A stretch of 64,000 nucleotides of DNA from Chamaelirium japonicum (GCA_947650365.1 OX393557.1:50319472-50383471); one strand, 5' to 3'; positions 24,301 through 36,290 are shown, numbered from the stretch's first letter. Notes: generated by a model not told the origin, from the letters alone. Translations and numbers: made by a program.

Positions 24301-27300
24301 TTAACAAATTCACTCGTGAATGGACAAAAGCTAACTCTGCCGTTGATTTTGAGCATGTTATTTCCTACATCTCCTCTGGTAAAATTTCGGTAGGGTGTTA
24401 TATTTTATATACTATCTCATGTCGTGAGAATTATGTAGTTCATAGAAAATATGGATTTAGTGCAGATTTCGGAGGAGTCCTTAAAGTCCAAAGGGAGCTT
24501 CTTCTTTTGTACATGGAGCTGATTCTAAGTTTTTCCTACCTTCTATGTGATGGTACTTTGCATTCATCCTTCCTGTGTAGTCTGATTCATTGACCTTGAT
24601 CCCTTGCAACTCTTGATCTGTCTGAGGTAGCTCTGGTGCATTAGTGATGTCCTTGTCTATGATTCTCTCCAGGATCTTTGATGGGTATGTTGTGCTCAGG
24701 TTGATGAGGCCTTCTGTTGAATTATTGTTCAGAGTGGACCGAGCAATTGGGTTCTGCATCGCCTTGCCCACAATCTTCATGTCACGGGGTCTTGAGTTGG
24801 TGAACTATCTCCAGCACCATGTTACAAGTCATCCAACCTTTTACTCAATTTGTCTTCTTCATTTTCATAAATTGTCTATTGTAGCTCTTGCACTGTCTTT
24901 CGAGGGCTTCAAAGTGCTTTTCTGTTCTTAGAATAATTGCCCCACTTCTATGTTGCATATAAATTGCAAGTGTAGAAGAAAGGAAAGAAAGCGAAAGGAC
25001 ACTCGAAAAGGTGAAAAGATAAGAATATATGATTCAAACTTGCTCTTATCCCAATTGATTTAGCTTAGGGTTTAATAAGTTACAACTGGAGAAGATCTAG
25101 ACAATTAAGGGCTTCTGGGATTAATAGGAAGAAAATGTTCTTTTTCCACCAGAAAGTAACACCCAATTTGTGGGAATGCAAAATAACAGTACCAAAATTC
25201 CAATGCAAATCATCTTTTCTTCTTAGGATAGCAATATCTAGATTCAAGTTATATACTAAATCTGCACATGTGTTGTGTTTGCCAGCTTGGATTTTTGGTT
25301 CACAAGAGCAGACCTAATATCTGGACGAAAGCTTCTACTATGCACACCTCTTTATCTCATGAAAGAATGAAGCAAATAAGTGAATAAATAAGAAATAAGT
25401 AAAATCTAAGAAAGAGAGTAAAGATTATTCTTCAATAAGTAAAGATTATTCTTCAATAGCAGAAATAAGTAAAATCTAAGAAAGAACGTCTGGGTCACTT
25501 TTATAGCAAATAACAACTTTCAAATATGAGCATCTAATTAAACTATGAATTGATTTATTTATGCAAAACCTGGATTTATTAGCAACATATAACACCAGGT
25601 TTTATGCTTAGTCTCCAAATTGTTGGCAGACATCGGAGAAAGAGAATATTTGTTATTGTGAATCCTTTCCAGCAAGGAAGCAGTAACAAATTTCTGGTTT
25701 TATGACTGTAGTTGTTATGAAGGGTTATAAAAGATAAAAAGGAGAAAAGGCTTCAAGAGGGCTAAATAGATGAGAGGGAGAAAGGGTTAGATGATATATA
25801 AAGAATTCTTGCTTTTTCTTAGTTCCAAATCTTTCAGTCAAAATGTTTAGTTACATGGAGTTTGAATAGGCTCCAACATAACTCTTTAACATCGTAAGAA
25901 TATTGTAGGACTCTTCAACTTTAGAACATTGATGCATGATTCTTCATGTACATAAATTTCAACATTCTTATACTTCTACGTTTAATGCATTTCACCCCAA
26001 TTAACGATCACATGGAAACACAAGACATAACTTATGCATGTATGTATTAAATATCATAAATGCTTCTGTGATTGCTTTGGTAATTTTGGTTTAGTTTCCA
26101 TCCTCCCCTTTAAAATTAAATTTCCTTCTATTGCTTCCTGAACTCCTTAACTATATTAGCCTCGATTTTTGATGAGCACATGGTCCAAAATGTGTCACAT
26201 TAGACGATTGATGATGGATTACACTACTGCAAAGGTTGTTTTATTTACCACATCTGTGACTCGAAAATTACCTTTAATACTACAACTCTTAAACTTAAGA
26301 TGATCCATCTTGTCCATGAACCGGTGAGAAAATGGAAAGATGAATAGTGGAATAGTGCTTCGGTCGTCATAATACAAAAAGTTGGCTCACGTGGGTGTGG
26401 CTATTGGTGGTTATCATAGGGGGTGGGTGGTGTGGATGGTGGGGTGGTGATGGGGGGGTACGATGGGCTATTGGTACGATATTTGTAGTTGCAGAAGCAC
26501 TAGGTGCAGTGGTGGTGGGTAGGTACAGCCAATTAGGTGTTAGTGGTGGAGATGCCATAGCCGTTCGAACAATGGGGGCAAATGGAGAGGATGGAGGGAT
26601 AATCTCACCCTCTTACATGATATGGTTGATGGTGCCTCATACTTGTTTTTTGAGATGATGGTGCCTCATACTTACACTAAACTAAACAACTAAATAGGTG
26701 TTCATGGTTTGCCGTTGTTCTCGGATTTTCCGGATTGCAAAAACGACTTTTTGACTGATTATGGTTTTGCCACTAGAGAGACCCAACACCTCTGCCTGAC
26801 CAAACTCGGCTAAGTGTTGGGATGGTACTTCCCACTGCACTGTCCGAATTGAAATCCTACGGTTCGGACCGAAATTGGGGTACCATGGTCATTTGGCTAC
26901 TACAGTCCTCACCCGGGTCCAGATCGTAGATGCACATTTCGGTACGGACCATGCCTTAAGTTTTCCGGACCGCAAGGCTATTTTCTGCAACCTATAAATA
27001 GTGGCCCTCCCTCTCTTTTTTGTTAAGGCTTTTGGTTTTTGTTGGATTTGAGCTTTCGAGAGACACTTGCCCCCATCTGTGCCTTCCTTCGAGATTACCA
27101 CCTAGTGCTAGCGTGAATTGCACCTCCACACCTTGGAGACTCTTGTGCATTATTATCGAGGGTTTTGAATTGATCCCTTGGGATTTTGGTTCGATGTGTT
27201 TGGTCCATCTCTCTTGCGATGGATGTTTTCGGAGTTTGATTGATGCCTTTCCCAGACGATTCGTTTCCAATGGATCAACCCCTAAATCCCATGTACTTTG

Positions 27301-30169
27301 GGTCACTCATGTGCTTTGAGTGCAAATCCTTCGCTTGAAGGTTCCTTCATAGGGAATTGAGGGAGATAAGTCCTTGGAGGTTCGGATATCCTTGGGCAGA
27401 AATCCATCGTTGCGGCTTGGCGGTCCCCCATAGGAAATTGGGAGAGACAAAACCTTGGACGGTAGGTACTCTTAGGTGCACTCCTTGCTGAGGAGTGAAG
27501 GTGCCTCGTGGCTACGAGTGTTCGTGCGTGTGCGTGCGGGCTGAGTGCAGAAGCTAGCTGTGCTTAGGAGGCCGAGGGCTGAAAGCGGCAGAGATTAATA
27601 AAGGAGGTTACGGGAGTTTACTTGCGACGGTGCCAGGGCGTCTAGTTGAGCGATCTGTGGTGTTGCTGTCACGTGGAATTCAGCAGGGCCGGGTTGTGGA
27701 TCACAATAGTTCATAAGGGGTAACTCTCTGATCTTTGTACCTTTGGTTGAACTTTTCTAGAAGAGGTGCGAACTGCCCCACTGCATGCTAACCTTAAATC
27801 TTTAGCGAGCGCAGTTAGTGAGCGAAACGAGAAATCATTAAAATCAGTAACCCGGCGACTGTATGCATTGTGTCGCGAAGGCAGGCTATCGTGTGTGTAA
27901 ATTTTATTTGGTCGGGAGTTTCCTCCGTACTCCGGAACCTCCTTATGGAACCCCTACAGGCTAGGGAATTTCATAATAAAATAAAAGTGCAAAGATTTTC
28001 TCCAACTATGGAGGTGTGATGCCTTCTCCCTGATGGTGCGGCGTCTAAGGATTTGCCGGTGCGGGATCGGTACTTATCTTCCTCTTCCTCCACCCGCTCT
28101 GCTCTCGTTCTACAGCAACGGTTTCACATCAGTTTAATGCCCCACAGTGCGACATCACCTACCTTGTTGGCTATGCAGTTTAACATCATTTAACCATGCG
28201 GAAAATAAAAAATGGGGAAAACATCGTCCCATATTTGATTAAAAGTGATCGTAAATTGGATTCTTATCTCTTTAGAAAATCATTAATTTAGATAATATGT
28301 AGGTATAACCATAACCATCCTGCCTTGTCTCATCTATTTAGATTTGATTTTGTGAATCCTTTTTTGCTAGTTTCTTATTAAGGGCTATCTCAAAAGTCAA
28401 TGCAATTGACAACTACCATCAATGTTATTTTAGTCTTCTCCTGGCCCCTCTAAATTATTCCAAGACCTCCTTACTGTGATTGTATCTGTTGTCCGTTGTA
28501 CCTGTTCATAATCTTTATACATAGTCCATCATTTATGCTTAATCAGTGTAACTCCTATACTAGCTTTAGTATACTCATTTGATCATTCCTCATCTTATCC
28601 CTTCTAGTTCAACCACAGACCCATTTTAACATGCTCATTTCTGGAGCACTATCTTGTGTGCTTGAGCTCTCTTTATGACCTAACATTCTGAATCATATAA
28701 TATTATTGTCTTGTAAAGGTTACTCTTAGGTCTTAAAGGGGATACGTCTGTCACATAACACCCTTGATTCTCCTTTCCAATTCATCCAGCTAATTCTAAT
28801 TTTATTCGATATATGATATTATCCCATCAAGCTCAAGCTCTCCATTATTGGCCATCAATTTTTCATAGGGATTCATTATCATTGTTTTTCCATCAAAATT
28901 GCATGACATATACTTTGTTTTAGTTCTACTTATTTTTAAACCCTTATTATTTAAACCTTCTCCATAATTCCAATCCAGTATTCAAACCTATTATTGTCCC
29001 ATCAATTTACACTCTACCATATGCAAATAACATACACCATGGTACTTCTTGAATATTATAAGTAAGGTCTTCAATGACGAGAAATAATATGGACATAGTG
29101 TTGTCCCTTCCCTTCATGATTCTACGTGAATTTGAAACATCGAAACAAATTTACCACCATAACAATTGCTTCTCATACTAATTATTGCTCACACATGCAC
29201 TCTAACTACAATAGTACAATTTAACCTTGAGGCATCCGTTTCCATCATCAAAACCCACCAAATTTCATCACATAGTACTGTATCATAAGCTTTCTCTAAT
29301 TCAAGAATAAGGATATAAAGATCCTCTCTGTATATTTTTTAGATTAGTTGTCTTGGCAAGAAAATAGCCTCTATTATTGAATTTTTCTGAAAATCTTGTT
29401 TTTCTTGACCTTTGTTTCATCACTGTCGTCGACAACTTCATGATACGACTCATTAGCTTCATTCTGCAATAGTTGTAACAATTTTGTACCCTATATTTAT
29501 TTTATATACAGCTACTCCCAATAATTTAGCATCCTTCCTTTGCAAGATTTAATTAAATAAATCAGTTAAGCAAACTATCCTAGTTCCTATCTTATTAACA
29601 CATCTGTGATTTTTCTCACATTATATTGGATGTACTTTTTAAATCAAATTTCCAGTAGTAACTTTCTTGAAAAAGATATCACATGACACATTATTCTCTT
29701 TAAATTCCACCATTTAACGTCCGAAAATACCAGTTTCTCGTCGTGAACTTATCGTGAATGATATCATGTTGTGCTGTTCCTCCGCAGGCGAGTGGTGAAG
29801 AGCATGAGCAGACCTCGAGATCAAGATCATACCCATGCTGAGTATTCACGGCACATGAAGAACGCAAGGTCTGAGCCGTCCAGGCGTCGCGCTAAACACG
29901 TCAGACTGTCCCCCTGTAATTCCCCGGTTCTGGGTCCCTCGCCATTTCAGGAGGAGAGCTATTATTCGATCATTCACGACGCACCCGACAGGAAGAGGAG
30001 GGTCTCCAAGGAAGAGTGGGAGGCATTCACCAGAGAGCAAACCAGACAAGCTCTGAGGGAGTTGGTCTCTTCTCCTGATTTCGGCCTGTGGGCCGCAGCC
30101 AATGCCGAAAGGCTCACGGTGACCCCACCGGAGGGTGTCCGGCCCAAGCGCCGCTTCCGATGGTTTTGA
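15578..30169 (+). CDS. NEMP: NEMP/DUF2215 nuclear-envelope membrane protein, 3' exons
   Basis: Three exons are visible: 15578-15739 (54 codons, phase 0), 15895-16001 (35 codons plus 2 bases) and 29788-30169 (completes the codon, ends TGA). All have GT/AG borders. The first two encode hydrophobic segments around GYWGVRKLILTEDG and ..VEWAIMSFAAVMILQSSLDS.., the conserved core of NEMP (nuclear envelope integral membrane protein) proteins. The last encodes a basic and Ser-rich stretch and the conserved tail SKEEWEAF..TREQTRQAL..LVSSPDFG.WAA.NAERL. Animal NEMPs sit in the inner nuclear membrane; a similar site is expected in plants. The 5' exons with signal peptide are not seen between the Helitron end and 15577, so they lie upstream of the window or are lost. 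The last intron is 13.8 kb and full of transposons; an extra small exon within it cannot be excluded. Confidence 0.78.
16311..18300. other. NEMP last intron, first part: nested repeat-derived DNA
   Basis: A GTATCGG/GGTATT-rich stretch at 16311-16360 faces a similar inverted stretch at 18255-18288. This hints at an old 2-kb nonautonomous element into which other elements fell. 17040-17960 is rich in CTCGAG and GAGTACTCG motifs and resembles LTR sequence, but no ends could be defined. A near-exact tandem duplication of about 38 bp (AGGAGAGAATCTTGGTAGTTA units) lies at 17357-17432. No coding was recognised. Confidence 0.35.
16363..16903. mobile_element. hAT-like MITE with GCCTAGGCG repeats
   Basis: Its ends read TTGTCAAGGCG and CGCCTTGACAA. 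The subterminal DNA on both sides is packed with GCCTAGGCG-type motifs, and the core is AT-rich. Flanks ACGTACAA and GCGTACAG agree at six of eight positions, so the 8-bp target duplication is only approximate. Confidence 0.6.
18760..19100 (+). promoter_or_regulatory. Likely hAT promoter and 5' leader with GACGGGCGACGG repeats
   Basis: A TATA-like GATTATAAATC (18771-18781) is followed by GC-rich DNA holding at least four copies of TTCGACGGGCGACGGCA-like units (near 18832, 18884, 18925 and 19058). The transposase start follows at 19625. The promoter role is inferred from position. Confidence 0.35.
19625..22253 (+). pseudogene. hAT transposase (BED finger, DUF659, hATC dimerisation domain), two breaks
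   Basis: The first open frame (19625-20920) encodes a BED-type zinc finger (C34, C37, H50, C54), a linker and a DUF659 domain with SDGWTD and PCAAHCLDL motifs. The conserved reading then shifts frame near 20890 and continues to 21103. Further exons follow with GT/AG borders: 21211-21398, 21484-21602 (CSATGCERNWSTF, the hATC dimerisation motif), 21693-21964 and 22060-22253 (acidic Glu/Asp-rich tail). A TGA at 21705-21707 interrupts the fifth exon in the otherwise conserved frame. hAT transposases cut and re-insert elements that carry the matching ends. With only one frameshift and one stop this copy is recently inactivated; either could be a sequencing or assembly error. Confidence 0.88.
22690..23270. 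repeat. GAAGATGAAACCCATT minisatellite
   Basis: About 18 imperfect units of roughly 27-33 bp contain GAAGATGAAACCCATTCGTG or variants. They form the core of the foldback element. Long open frames rich in Glu, Lys and Pro on both strands result from the repeat and are not genes. Confidence 0.8.
23512..26690. other. NEMP last intron, middle: no feature recognised
   Basis: This is mostly AT-rich non-coding DNA. A 99-codon minus-strand frame at 24481-24780 resembles nothing I know and has no supporting context. A GATGGTGCCTCATACTT doublet lies at 26628-26676, and 26390-26470 is very G-rich. I see no transposon ends. Confidence 0.4.
26699..27958 (+). mobile_element. Possible solo LTR
   Basis: The segment begins TGTTCATGG and could end CCCCTACA. 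It has a clear TATA box CCTATAAATAG at 26991-27001 about 300 bp in, followed by GC-richer leader-like DNA with an imperfect duplication of about 90 bp (27335-27440). No 5-bp target duplication, primer-binding site or polyprotein was found, so the ends and the LTR identity are uncertain. 27959-28380 shows nothing recognisable. Confidence 0.35.
28390..29650 (-). pseudogene. Decayed RTE-type LINE reverse transcriptase
   Basis: On the minus strand, broken frames spell out reverse-transcriptase blocks in the right order. A piece like MKLMSRIMKL and DLYILILELEKAYD (29280-29500, matching the DLEKAYD motif) comes first. A GLKISRTKTKYMSCNF piece (28880-28960) and a MLKWVCG..RRDKMRND piece (28590-28660) follow. 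These blocks are typical of plant RTE-clade LINE proteins. Many stops and frameshifts show it is long dead. It lies in the last NEMP intron, antisense to the gene. Confidence 0.65.
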
Positions 30170-31410
30170 AACATACATGAGTTTGCCTGCCAGATGGGTC
30201 TCAGGCTAATACCACACGACTCTTTGTGCAAAGCCTATGTCATAGCTCTTATCAAGTTGATGACCTTCGTCAAGTAATGATCCTTTGAGTTTTGTAATTT
30301 CTCCGTCTACCCATAAATTTTTTTTTTTTTTAATTTCTTTCACTTTTGTTGAAGCCGTATCCTCAGTGTCAGAGTAGGGTCAGTGCTTGAAAGGATCATA
30401 TGTTTTTTTTTTTTTCTTACACTATCTTTTATTTTTGGTACATGGTAGGGGGGGGGGGGGGGGTCATGACGAGACCAAAGACACCACAGTCGGGCGCAAA
30501 GCAACACCACCGTCTCACCATCACCGACGGAAAAGATCTCTAAGGTGGACGTTATCAACATACAGCAAGGAGCCGACCTGCACAAGCATCGCGGAGTCGA
30601 GGATGGAACCGATAATGCACTCATGATCCGCCGCTGAGCCACCAGGCGCCGCAACGGGCCAAACCTGGAGCCGCAATAACGAGTAGAGTAGGGGACCTCG
30701 AGACCCATAGAAGCCGGAAAATCGCCACATCGGGTGGGCCGGGGTCTAGATACATCACATCGGTTGCATCAGCAGGGAGCTGCCGCATTGATTCGAACGG
30801 GGGCCGTCGAACCGAGCAGGAAGGATCCGCGTGACCCCTGGGAGAGACGAACACCAATATCTACATGGAAAAGGAAAAGGAAAACAAAATCCATCTCGAA
30901 GGGAAGGAGATCCACAGAACTCCGGCCTCCCCGATGCCGCCGCCGGTGACCGAGGAGATCAACAGGGCGATTGCCGAAACCCTAAACCAGGGGATCCAAG
31001 CCCACCTAATGAAAAACCGGCTTGCCTACACCATCAACTACCAGTTTGATGTCAGCGCTAATGTCTTGGGATCTTGATCGACGGCTAGATCTATCCCGTG
31101 TCTTTTTGTCATAGTCAGCTTATGAACCGCTGTAGCATGTTATATATCAGGTTCCTGATATCGGTATTGAGGTACCCGTACCCATACCCAAAAGTTGATC
31201 GGATAGAGTCCCTATACCCATACTCTACCCCAACCTTCTTACAGGTACGAAATCTATTCTTGTATATGAAGTTTCGGGGTCTGGTTCATGTTTCCGGTTT
31301 TTCAGGCTTCATTGCCACACCTACATAGGAGGGCCAGGGCCAGGGTCGGGTTTTACAAGGTAAACCTAGCCTGGTCTCATTTAGGAGGGCTTTCAAAATC
31401 TCGGCTCGGC
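30170..31410 (+). other. Downstream of NEMP: 3' UTR and unassigned DNA
   Basis: The NEMP 3' UTR presumably occupies the first few hundred bases; no clear poly(A) signal stands out. ATGATCCTTT (30277) and AAAGGATCAT (30388) form a possible short inverted pair around a T-rich stretch. A G14 run lies near 30450. 30470-31080 is GC-rich with short open frames on both strands that I do not recognise. Confidence 0.3.
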
Positions 31411-31414
31411 ATAA

Positions 31415-32079
31415 GAGCATATCCAACGGGCTCCGATAGCCTTCATTCTTCGGAATTGTAGGAAAAGAAAGTGGACTCGGATGAAAAATGCCCCTCCAAC
31501 GGGTTCCCAAACCTTTCACCTGACTAGATTTTCTTTACTCCTCTCCATTGGGCTGGGGAGAGGAGCAGAGAAAGATTAAATAGTGGGTCCCTAGATTTAA
31601 ATAAAATAAAGGGTTATTTTGACTTTGCCCTCCAAATTTTGCCTTGAATTAGACTTTACCCCCCATATTTCATTAATTAGACTTTACCCCCCAAAACTAA
31701 CTGATCCGTCAGTTCACCCCCCCAAAACTTTATTTCTTTTCCATCAGCTCACCTTTCTTGTAGATGGTGAGCTGACGGAACAGTTAGTTTTGGGGGGTAA
31801 AATCTAATTAATGAAAATATGGGGGGTAAAGTCTAATTCAAGGCAAAATTTGGGGGGCAAAGTCAAAATAACCCTAAAATAAACTATCTTATTTATTTTA
31901 ATTTTCAAAACAACCCTCACCAAATATTGCTTGGTGGACCCCGGATTTGATCTTTTCACACAAAATAGAGAGAAATTTGAGGAGCCTGTTGAAGTGTTTT
32001 TCAATTTTCACACCATACTTATGTGGTACTTAGGAGTCCCAAGAATATGAAAGGAACTTGGGAGCCCTTGGAGATGCTC
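31415..32079. mobile_element. Harbinger-like MITE, nested
   Basis: Ends GAGCATATCCAACGGGCTCC and GGAGCCCTTGGAGATGCTC are inverted copies, flanked by TAA on the left and TAG on the right. This resembles the TWA duplication of PIF/Harbinger elements. A younger foldback MITE is inserted at 31611-31874. Confidence 0.45.
31611..31874. mobile_element. Mutator-type foldback MITE with 9-bp duplication
   Basis: This 264-bp element is nearly one long palindrome. Its ends GGGTTATTTTGACTTTGCC and complement continue inward through TTAGACTTTACCCCCCA blocks on both halves. TAAAATAAA flanks it exactly at 31602-31610 and 31875-31883. A 9-bp duplication suits Mutator-like mobilisation, although the site is AT-rich. 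Confidence 0.78.
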
Positions 32080-32132
32080 TAGCCCTTAGATGGCGGGGGT
32101 TGGAGATGCTCTAGCCCTTAGATGGCGGGGGT
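32069..32132. repeat. Exact 32-bp tandem duplication
   Basis: TGGAGATGCTCTAGCCCTTA plus the next 12 bases occur twice in a row (32069-32100 and 32101-32132). The unit spans the right end of the Harbinger-like MITE. Confidence 0.95.
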
Positions 32133-32411
32133 CTTGACGGACGGCCCAAATCCCTTGCAATTCAAGGGCTTTTTTGATAAGCCTGGCAGTTTCAGGAAAT
32201 TGCCATAGTTTCCCTAGACTCAAAAAGGAGTTCAGATCTCCTCTAGTCGGTCGGCCCCGGTAGGCGGGCCCGGTGCACATCACAGTTGCATGCAGTCGGG
32301 TGGAGTACGATGATTCACATTCGGATCGCTTGCCTCACGTAGCTGTGATCTGTGTGGATCCACCAACCGGGGCTGACGGACCCGAGGAGATTGGAACTCC
32401 TCAAAAAGAAT

Positions 32412-32664
32412 CAGTGTTTTGAAAACCGGACCGGACCGGGCGGTTCAACCGGTTTGGACCGAAACCGGAACATGTTTTGGTTCGGTCTTTGAATAAACCG
32501 GTTTGTATGTTAACCTAGGAATCAAACCTTCCCATTGAAGAATTTAGTAGATATCTATATAAAAAAACATATTTTCATAAACGGTTGAACCACCGGTTTG
32601 AACCGATTTGGACCGAATCGGATGCATTTTCGGTTCGCCTTCCGGTCCGGTTTTAAAAACACTG
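32412..32664. mobile_element. hAT-type MITE with exact 8-bp duplication
   Basis: The 253-bp element has ends CAGTGTTTTGAAAACCGG and complement, with ACCGG-rich subterminal DNA. AAAAGAAT flanks it exactly on both sides (32404-32411 and 32665-32672). 32673-33200 shows nothing recognisable. Confidence 0.9.
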
Positions 32665-33199
32665 AAAAGAATAGGCGTCTCCTCCCCGATCGCAACTATC
32701 GGGCGTTTGTGATCAGTCTCCACGATTGTTAGGATATTGCCAACAATTTTTTTTGTGTGAATATTGCCAGCATCACAATGTTGAAATATCATAGCTCTGT
32801 GTACAAAAATATCATCAGGAGGTCAGCTAATCTGAAACGCGCACGAGGCCAGATGGTCAACTTTCGATATGATTCATGGTCGATTTTTGGTGTGAAAAAC
32901 CGACCGCCTTCTGATGTGATTTGTGATCGGTACTGGCTGCGATTCACCAATCGGGATAAAAGAGTAGAACGAGACATTTTATTGGGTGTTATGTGATGAA
33001 GCTCACATGTATGTACATCCGGTCGATCAAGTGGTTGGCATTCACACAAGTCACACAGAATCAGCCATATAAAATGAAAGAGGGTGAGGCTATCCTTAGT
33101 TTCCTTACCCAGCCGCCTCACTCATTGATTGGAGGCCACTTCATCGAGTTGAGAACCTCTCAACCTGAGCATTGCGGACAACGGAGCTAGCTAGGAATT

Positions 33200-33620
33200 C
33201 TGGACCCGACACGAAGTTAGCAAGTCTGAGTTTGGGTTAAATGGGTTTGGGTCGTAAACGGGTCGACGTGACAGACCTATTTAATAAACGGGTCGGGTCC
33301 GGATTTAGGTCTAGACACGATAGACTCAGGAAGACCTATTTAAAATTCAACGAGTCATGTCGGGTCGGGTCTATCCGTAATCCGATACTGTAGTATGTAG
33401 TACCAGCGGGTCTTATCGGATCAGGTTGGATCGGGTCAACTGAATAGATCCGTGTGGTAAACGGATCTAACGGGTCTACTCGTTTATAAGCAGGTCAGGT
33501 ACGGGTTTAGGGTCTAGACACGATTAGTTAAATGGATCAAGTCCGGATCTAAGGACTTTGGATATGACCCGAAACTAAACATGATATGAACCCGACCCGT
33601 TTACGCAGCCACTCATTAAT
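33200..33620. mobile_element. Old relative of the GACCCGACACG MITE
   Basis: It is similar along its length and in the same orientation to the element at 45647-46120 (ACCCGACACGAAGTTAGC, AAACGGGTCGGGTCC and other shared blocks). It is more diverged and lacks intact ends or a target duplication. Confidence 0.55.
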
Positions 33621-33639
33621 TCCGACTCTGATCGGCCGC

Positions 33640-33970
33640 AATGATCAGTCGATCGACAATCGACCGATCGGCGCCCGACAATCGACCGACCGGTCATCAC
33701 CCTGAAGACCGATCGGGATCCAGCTCGACACCGACCGGCCTTCTCTGATCGACATCAGCTAGGATTTTTCCCCCTCCTCTTAGACCGACCGGAAACGGGA
33801 CAGGCTGGGTCGACCGACCCACCGCCACCCTCCTCTTCGACCGACCAGCAACAGGATGGGCTGGGCTGACCGACCGACCGCCTCCCCCCTCCTCTTCGAC
33901 TAGTCGGCAACGGGAGAGGCGGGGCTAAGCGACCGACCACCTCCCCCTCTTTGACCGACTGGCAACGAGT
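33640..33970. repeat. GACCGACC-rich repeat block, left
   Basis: Roughly 60-bp subrepeats contain CGACCGACC, CGGCAACGGGA and GGGCTGGG with CTCCTCTTCGAC. The block belongs to the same family as the larger tandem duplication at 43980-45184 on the far side of the hAT and copia elements. 33970-34390 is AT-rich with nothing recognised. Confidence 0.6.
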
Positions 33971-34419
33971 ATAGTAACAAAATTCGGATTCGGTACTTAT
34001 TTGGCGGAGATCGTTTCGGCTCGATTCAGATAAATTCAAAAAAAAAATCGGAGAAAATTCGGAGATGCTTTCAAGTAATAAAATTTATTTAACAAGAGAC
34101 GTCGATTTTGTGCTGACTAGACAAAACGGAACTAAAAAGCTGACTGAGACAGGCTGATTGGACAAAAATGAACCGAATAAATCTAACCATTTGTTCAAAA
34201 ATCAACTCACGATCTCTCATTGGTTTCAAATCCTAACCTATTTAAACTACACTAAACCCCTAAAATCCAGGCCCATTGAAACTGCACTAAACTTGACCGC
34301 ATCAATGGCTATAAATCCGCATGCTGAAATTTTGGCCGCCCCAAACCATCAGTTTGATATCGAGGAATCCGTTCGAACAGAGACAACTATGATTGATCGA
34401 TTATAAGGGAGGGGGAGTT

Positions 34420-34626
34420 GGTCGTGCCAAAGGCACCCACTTTGTGCCAATCGGCACGAGCGAGGAAATGGGTGTCCCTATAAATGCCGGTGTTGTCGTC
34501 GAAAATATTTTATTGCTGAAGGCGTTCAGGTGTTTTGCGGTCGAAGACGGTCCACTGCAGTGCCAACATGTGTGTTGCTGCCGAAAGCGGCCCGCTACAG
34601 TGCCGACAGGCATGGACATGCACTAG
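34420..34626 (+). mobile_element. Helitron-type 3' end
   Basis: GTGCC..CGAAAGCGG motifs lead to the hairpin TGCC-GACA-GGCA (34601-34612), ten bases and then CTAG (34623-34626) followed by T. The spacing equals that of the terminus at 15214. No coding lies upstream, so this is probably a nonautonomous element whose 5' end I could not find. Confidence 0.55.
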
Positions 34627-36290
34627 TAGTGATATACTCCACATATATCACAAATTCACAATCATTCAACAAACAATATAAATAATATTTAAAGCATATA
34701 TCAAAATTATGTAAAAGTCAACATATAGCATAATCAAAATTCATATAACGATCTAAGTTCATATTTAAACCATAATTATCTAGTCCCAAATGTTAAATTA
34801 TAATTTAAAAATCAAAACTTAATCCCTTTCAATATCATCGAAGTTATCGGACTCTAAATTATGAATTTCTTCTCCTTATTCTTCATCAACTAACTCATCT
34901 TGTTCATGAAACATATTGATCTGCACCAAATAAATAAGCTTCACGATATCTTCATCAGTCGCATTAGTCTTCTTCAAATAAAGATTCATTCTCATGAAGA
35001 CTAAATCATTAAATGTCTTTGGTTCTAATCTATTTCTTTTCTTCATATGAGTCGCTTCAAATGTACTTCAGTTTCTTTTATAAGTTGATGTACTGTATGG
35101 TTGACTTCATAACCTTATTACTACTTTACAAATTTTTGCAAATCTATCAACTATTACTGAGGATCGCCACCAATCACTTTCATATAATATTAAAAAATTT
35201 AAAATATTAACTATAATATTATAAATATGCAAGAATAATAAAAATATTAAAAATACGTCTTATTTGGATGTTTGGAATGAATTGTTAACTTTGCAAACGA
35301 GAAAAATATGTTGGACTTTAAAGCTATGTAGTCCGTGATTTGATTGCTAAATGCCTCCTTTTCAGTTTGAGTGTTGAACATCTTGCGAAAGACTTCTGAT
35401 ATCCCCTCATCAGTGTATCTGTCATGCTTTACATATTTGTTAATATAGGTGTTGATTGAGAAGAGTTGTGAGAGCATGAATAGGATGATGCATATTGCGA
35501 GTCCATCTATCATCAATTATCTCTCAATAAAATTGGTATCTCTGGTGCTCTCCGTTATAATTTTTTGCTATTGCCTCCTTTACTCGATACATAGCCTCAT
35601 ACATATATCCTAAAGTTGTCCCTTCACTATCTACCACTCTCAATACCCTCATAAGTGGCTCAATTACTGGCTCAATTACTATAATCACTTCTCTCCCATC
35701 CTCCCAAAAAATGATATTTTGTATAATATCAGCAATATTTTTTTTTCCTCTATACTCTTTATTTGTGGTAATGCCCTTCACTCAGTAGATACAGCCATAA
35801 AACGTAGAGTTTGTTCTTATTTTATTATAGATTCTAATAATAAAAAATTAGTTGCAAAACGAGTCGTTACTAGCCGCTTCAACTTTTTCCCTTTTGTATG
35901 CACTCTCATGCAATCCAACATATGTGTAAACTTATAGATAAAATTCTTTATTTTTTTTGCTTTCTTAATCTTTTTTCTCACTTTCAGTATTTTTCTATCA
36001 ATATCCTCGAGTATCAAATCCAGACAATATGCAATACAATTTGTTTTAAAAACATAAGGCATTATTTTTTTCTAGAATATAACATACATCCATATAATTT
36101 AAAATATTGTCTGTTATAATTTGAACAAAGTGTTCCCTTCCTACATGCTCATCGATACCTTGAGTGATAAACTCAACAAGAAATTTTACATCTTTAATTT
36201 TTTCCTCAGTTGATTGTAAATATAGAAAAATAGTGCATTTGATTGATGATGCAAACAAATTAAGGTGATTTATATTTCTCATGTCTTTCC

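Noticed and set aside
24481-24780. 99-codon minus-strand frame in the NEMP intron
   Set aside because: No recognisable motif, splice context or neighbour supports a gene; listed only as unassigned intron DNA.
30831-31077. Frames of about 70 codons downstream of NEMP
   Set aside because: Overlapping frames on the same strand in GC-rich DNA, with no motif I can name.
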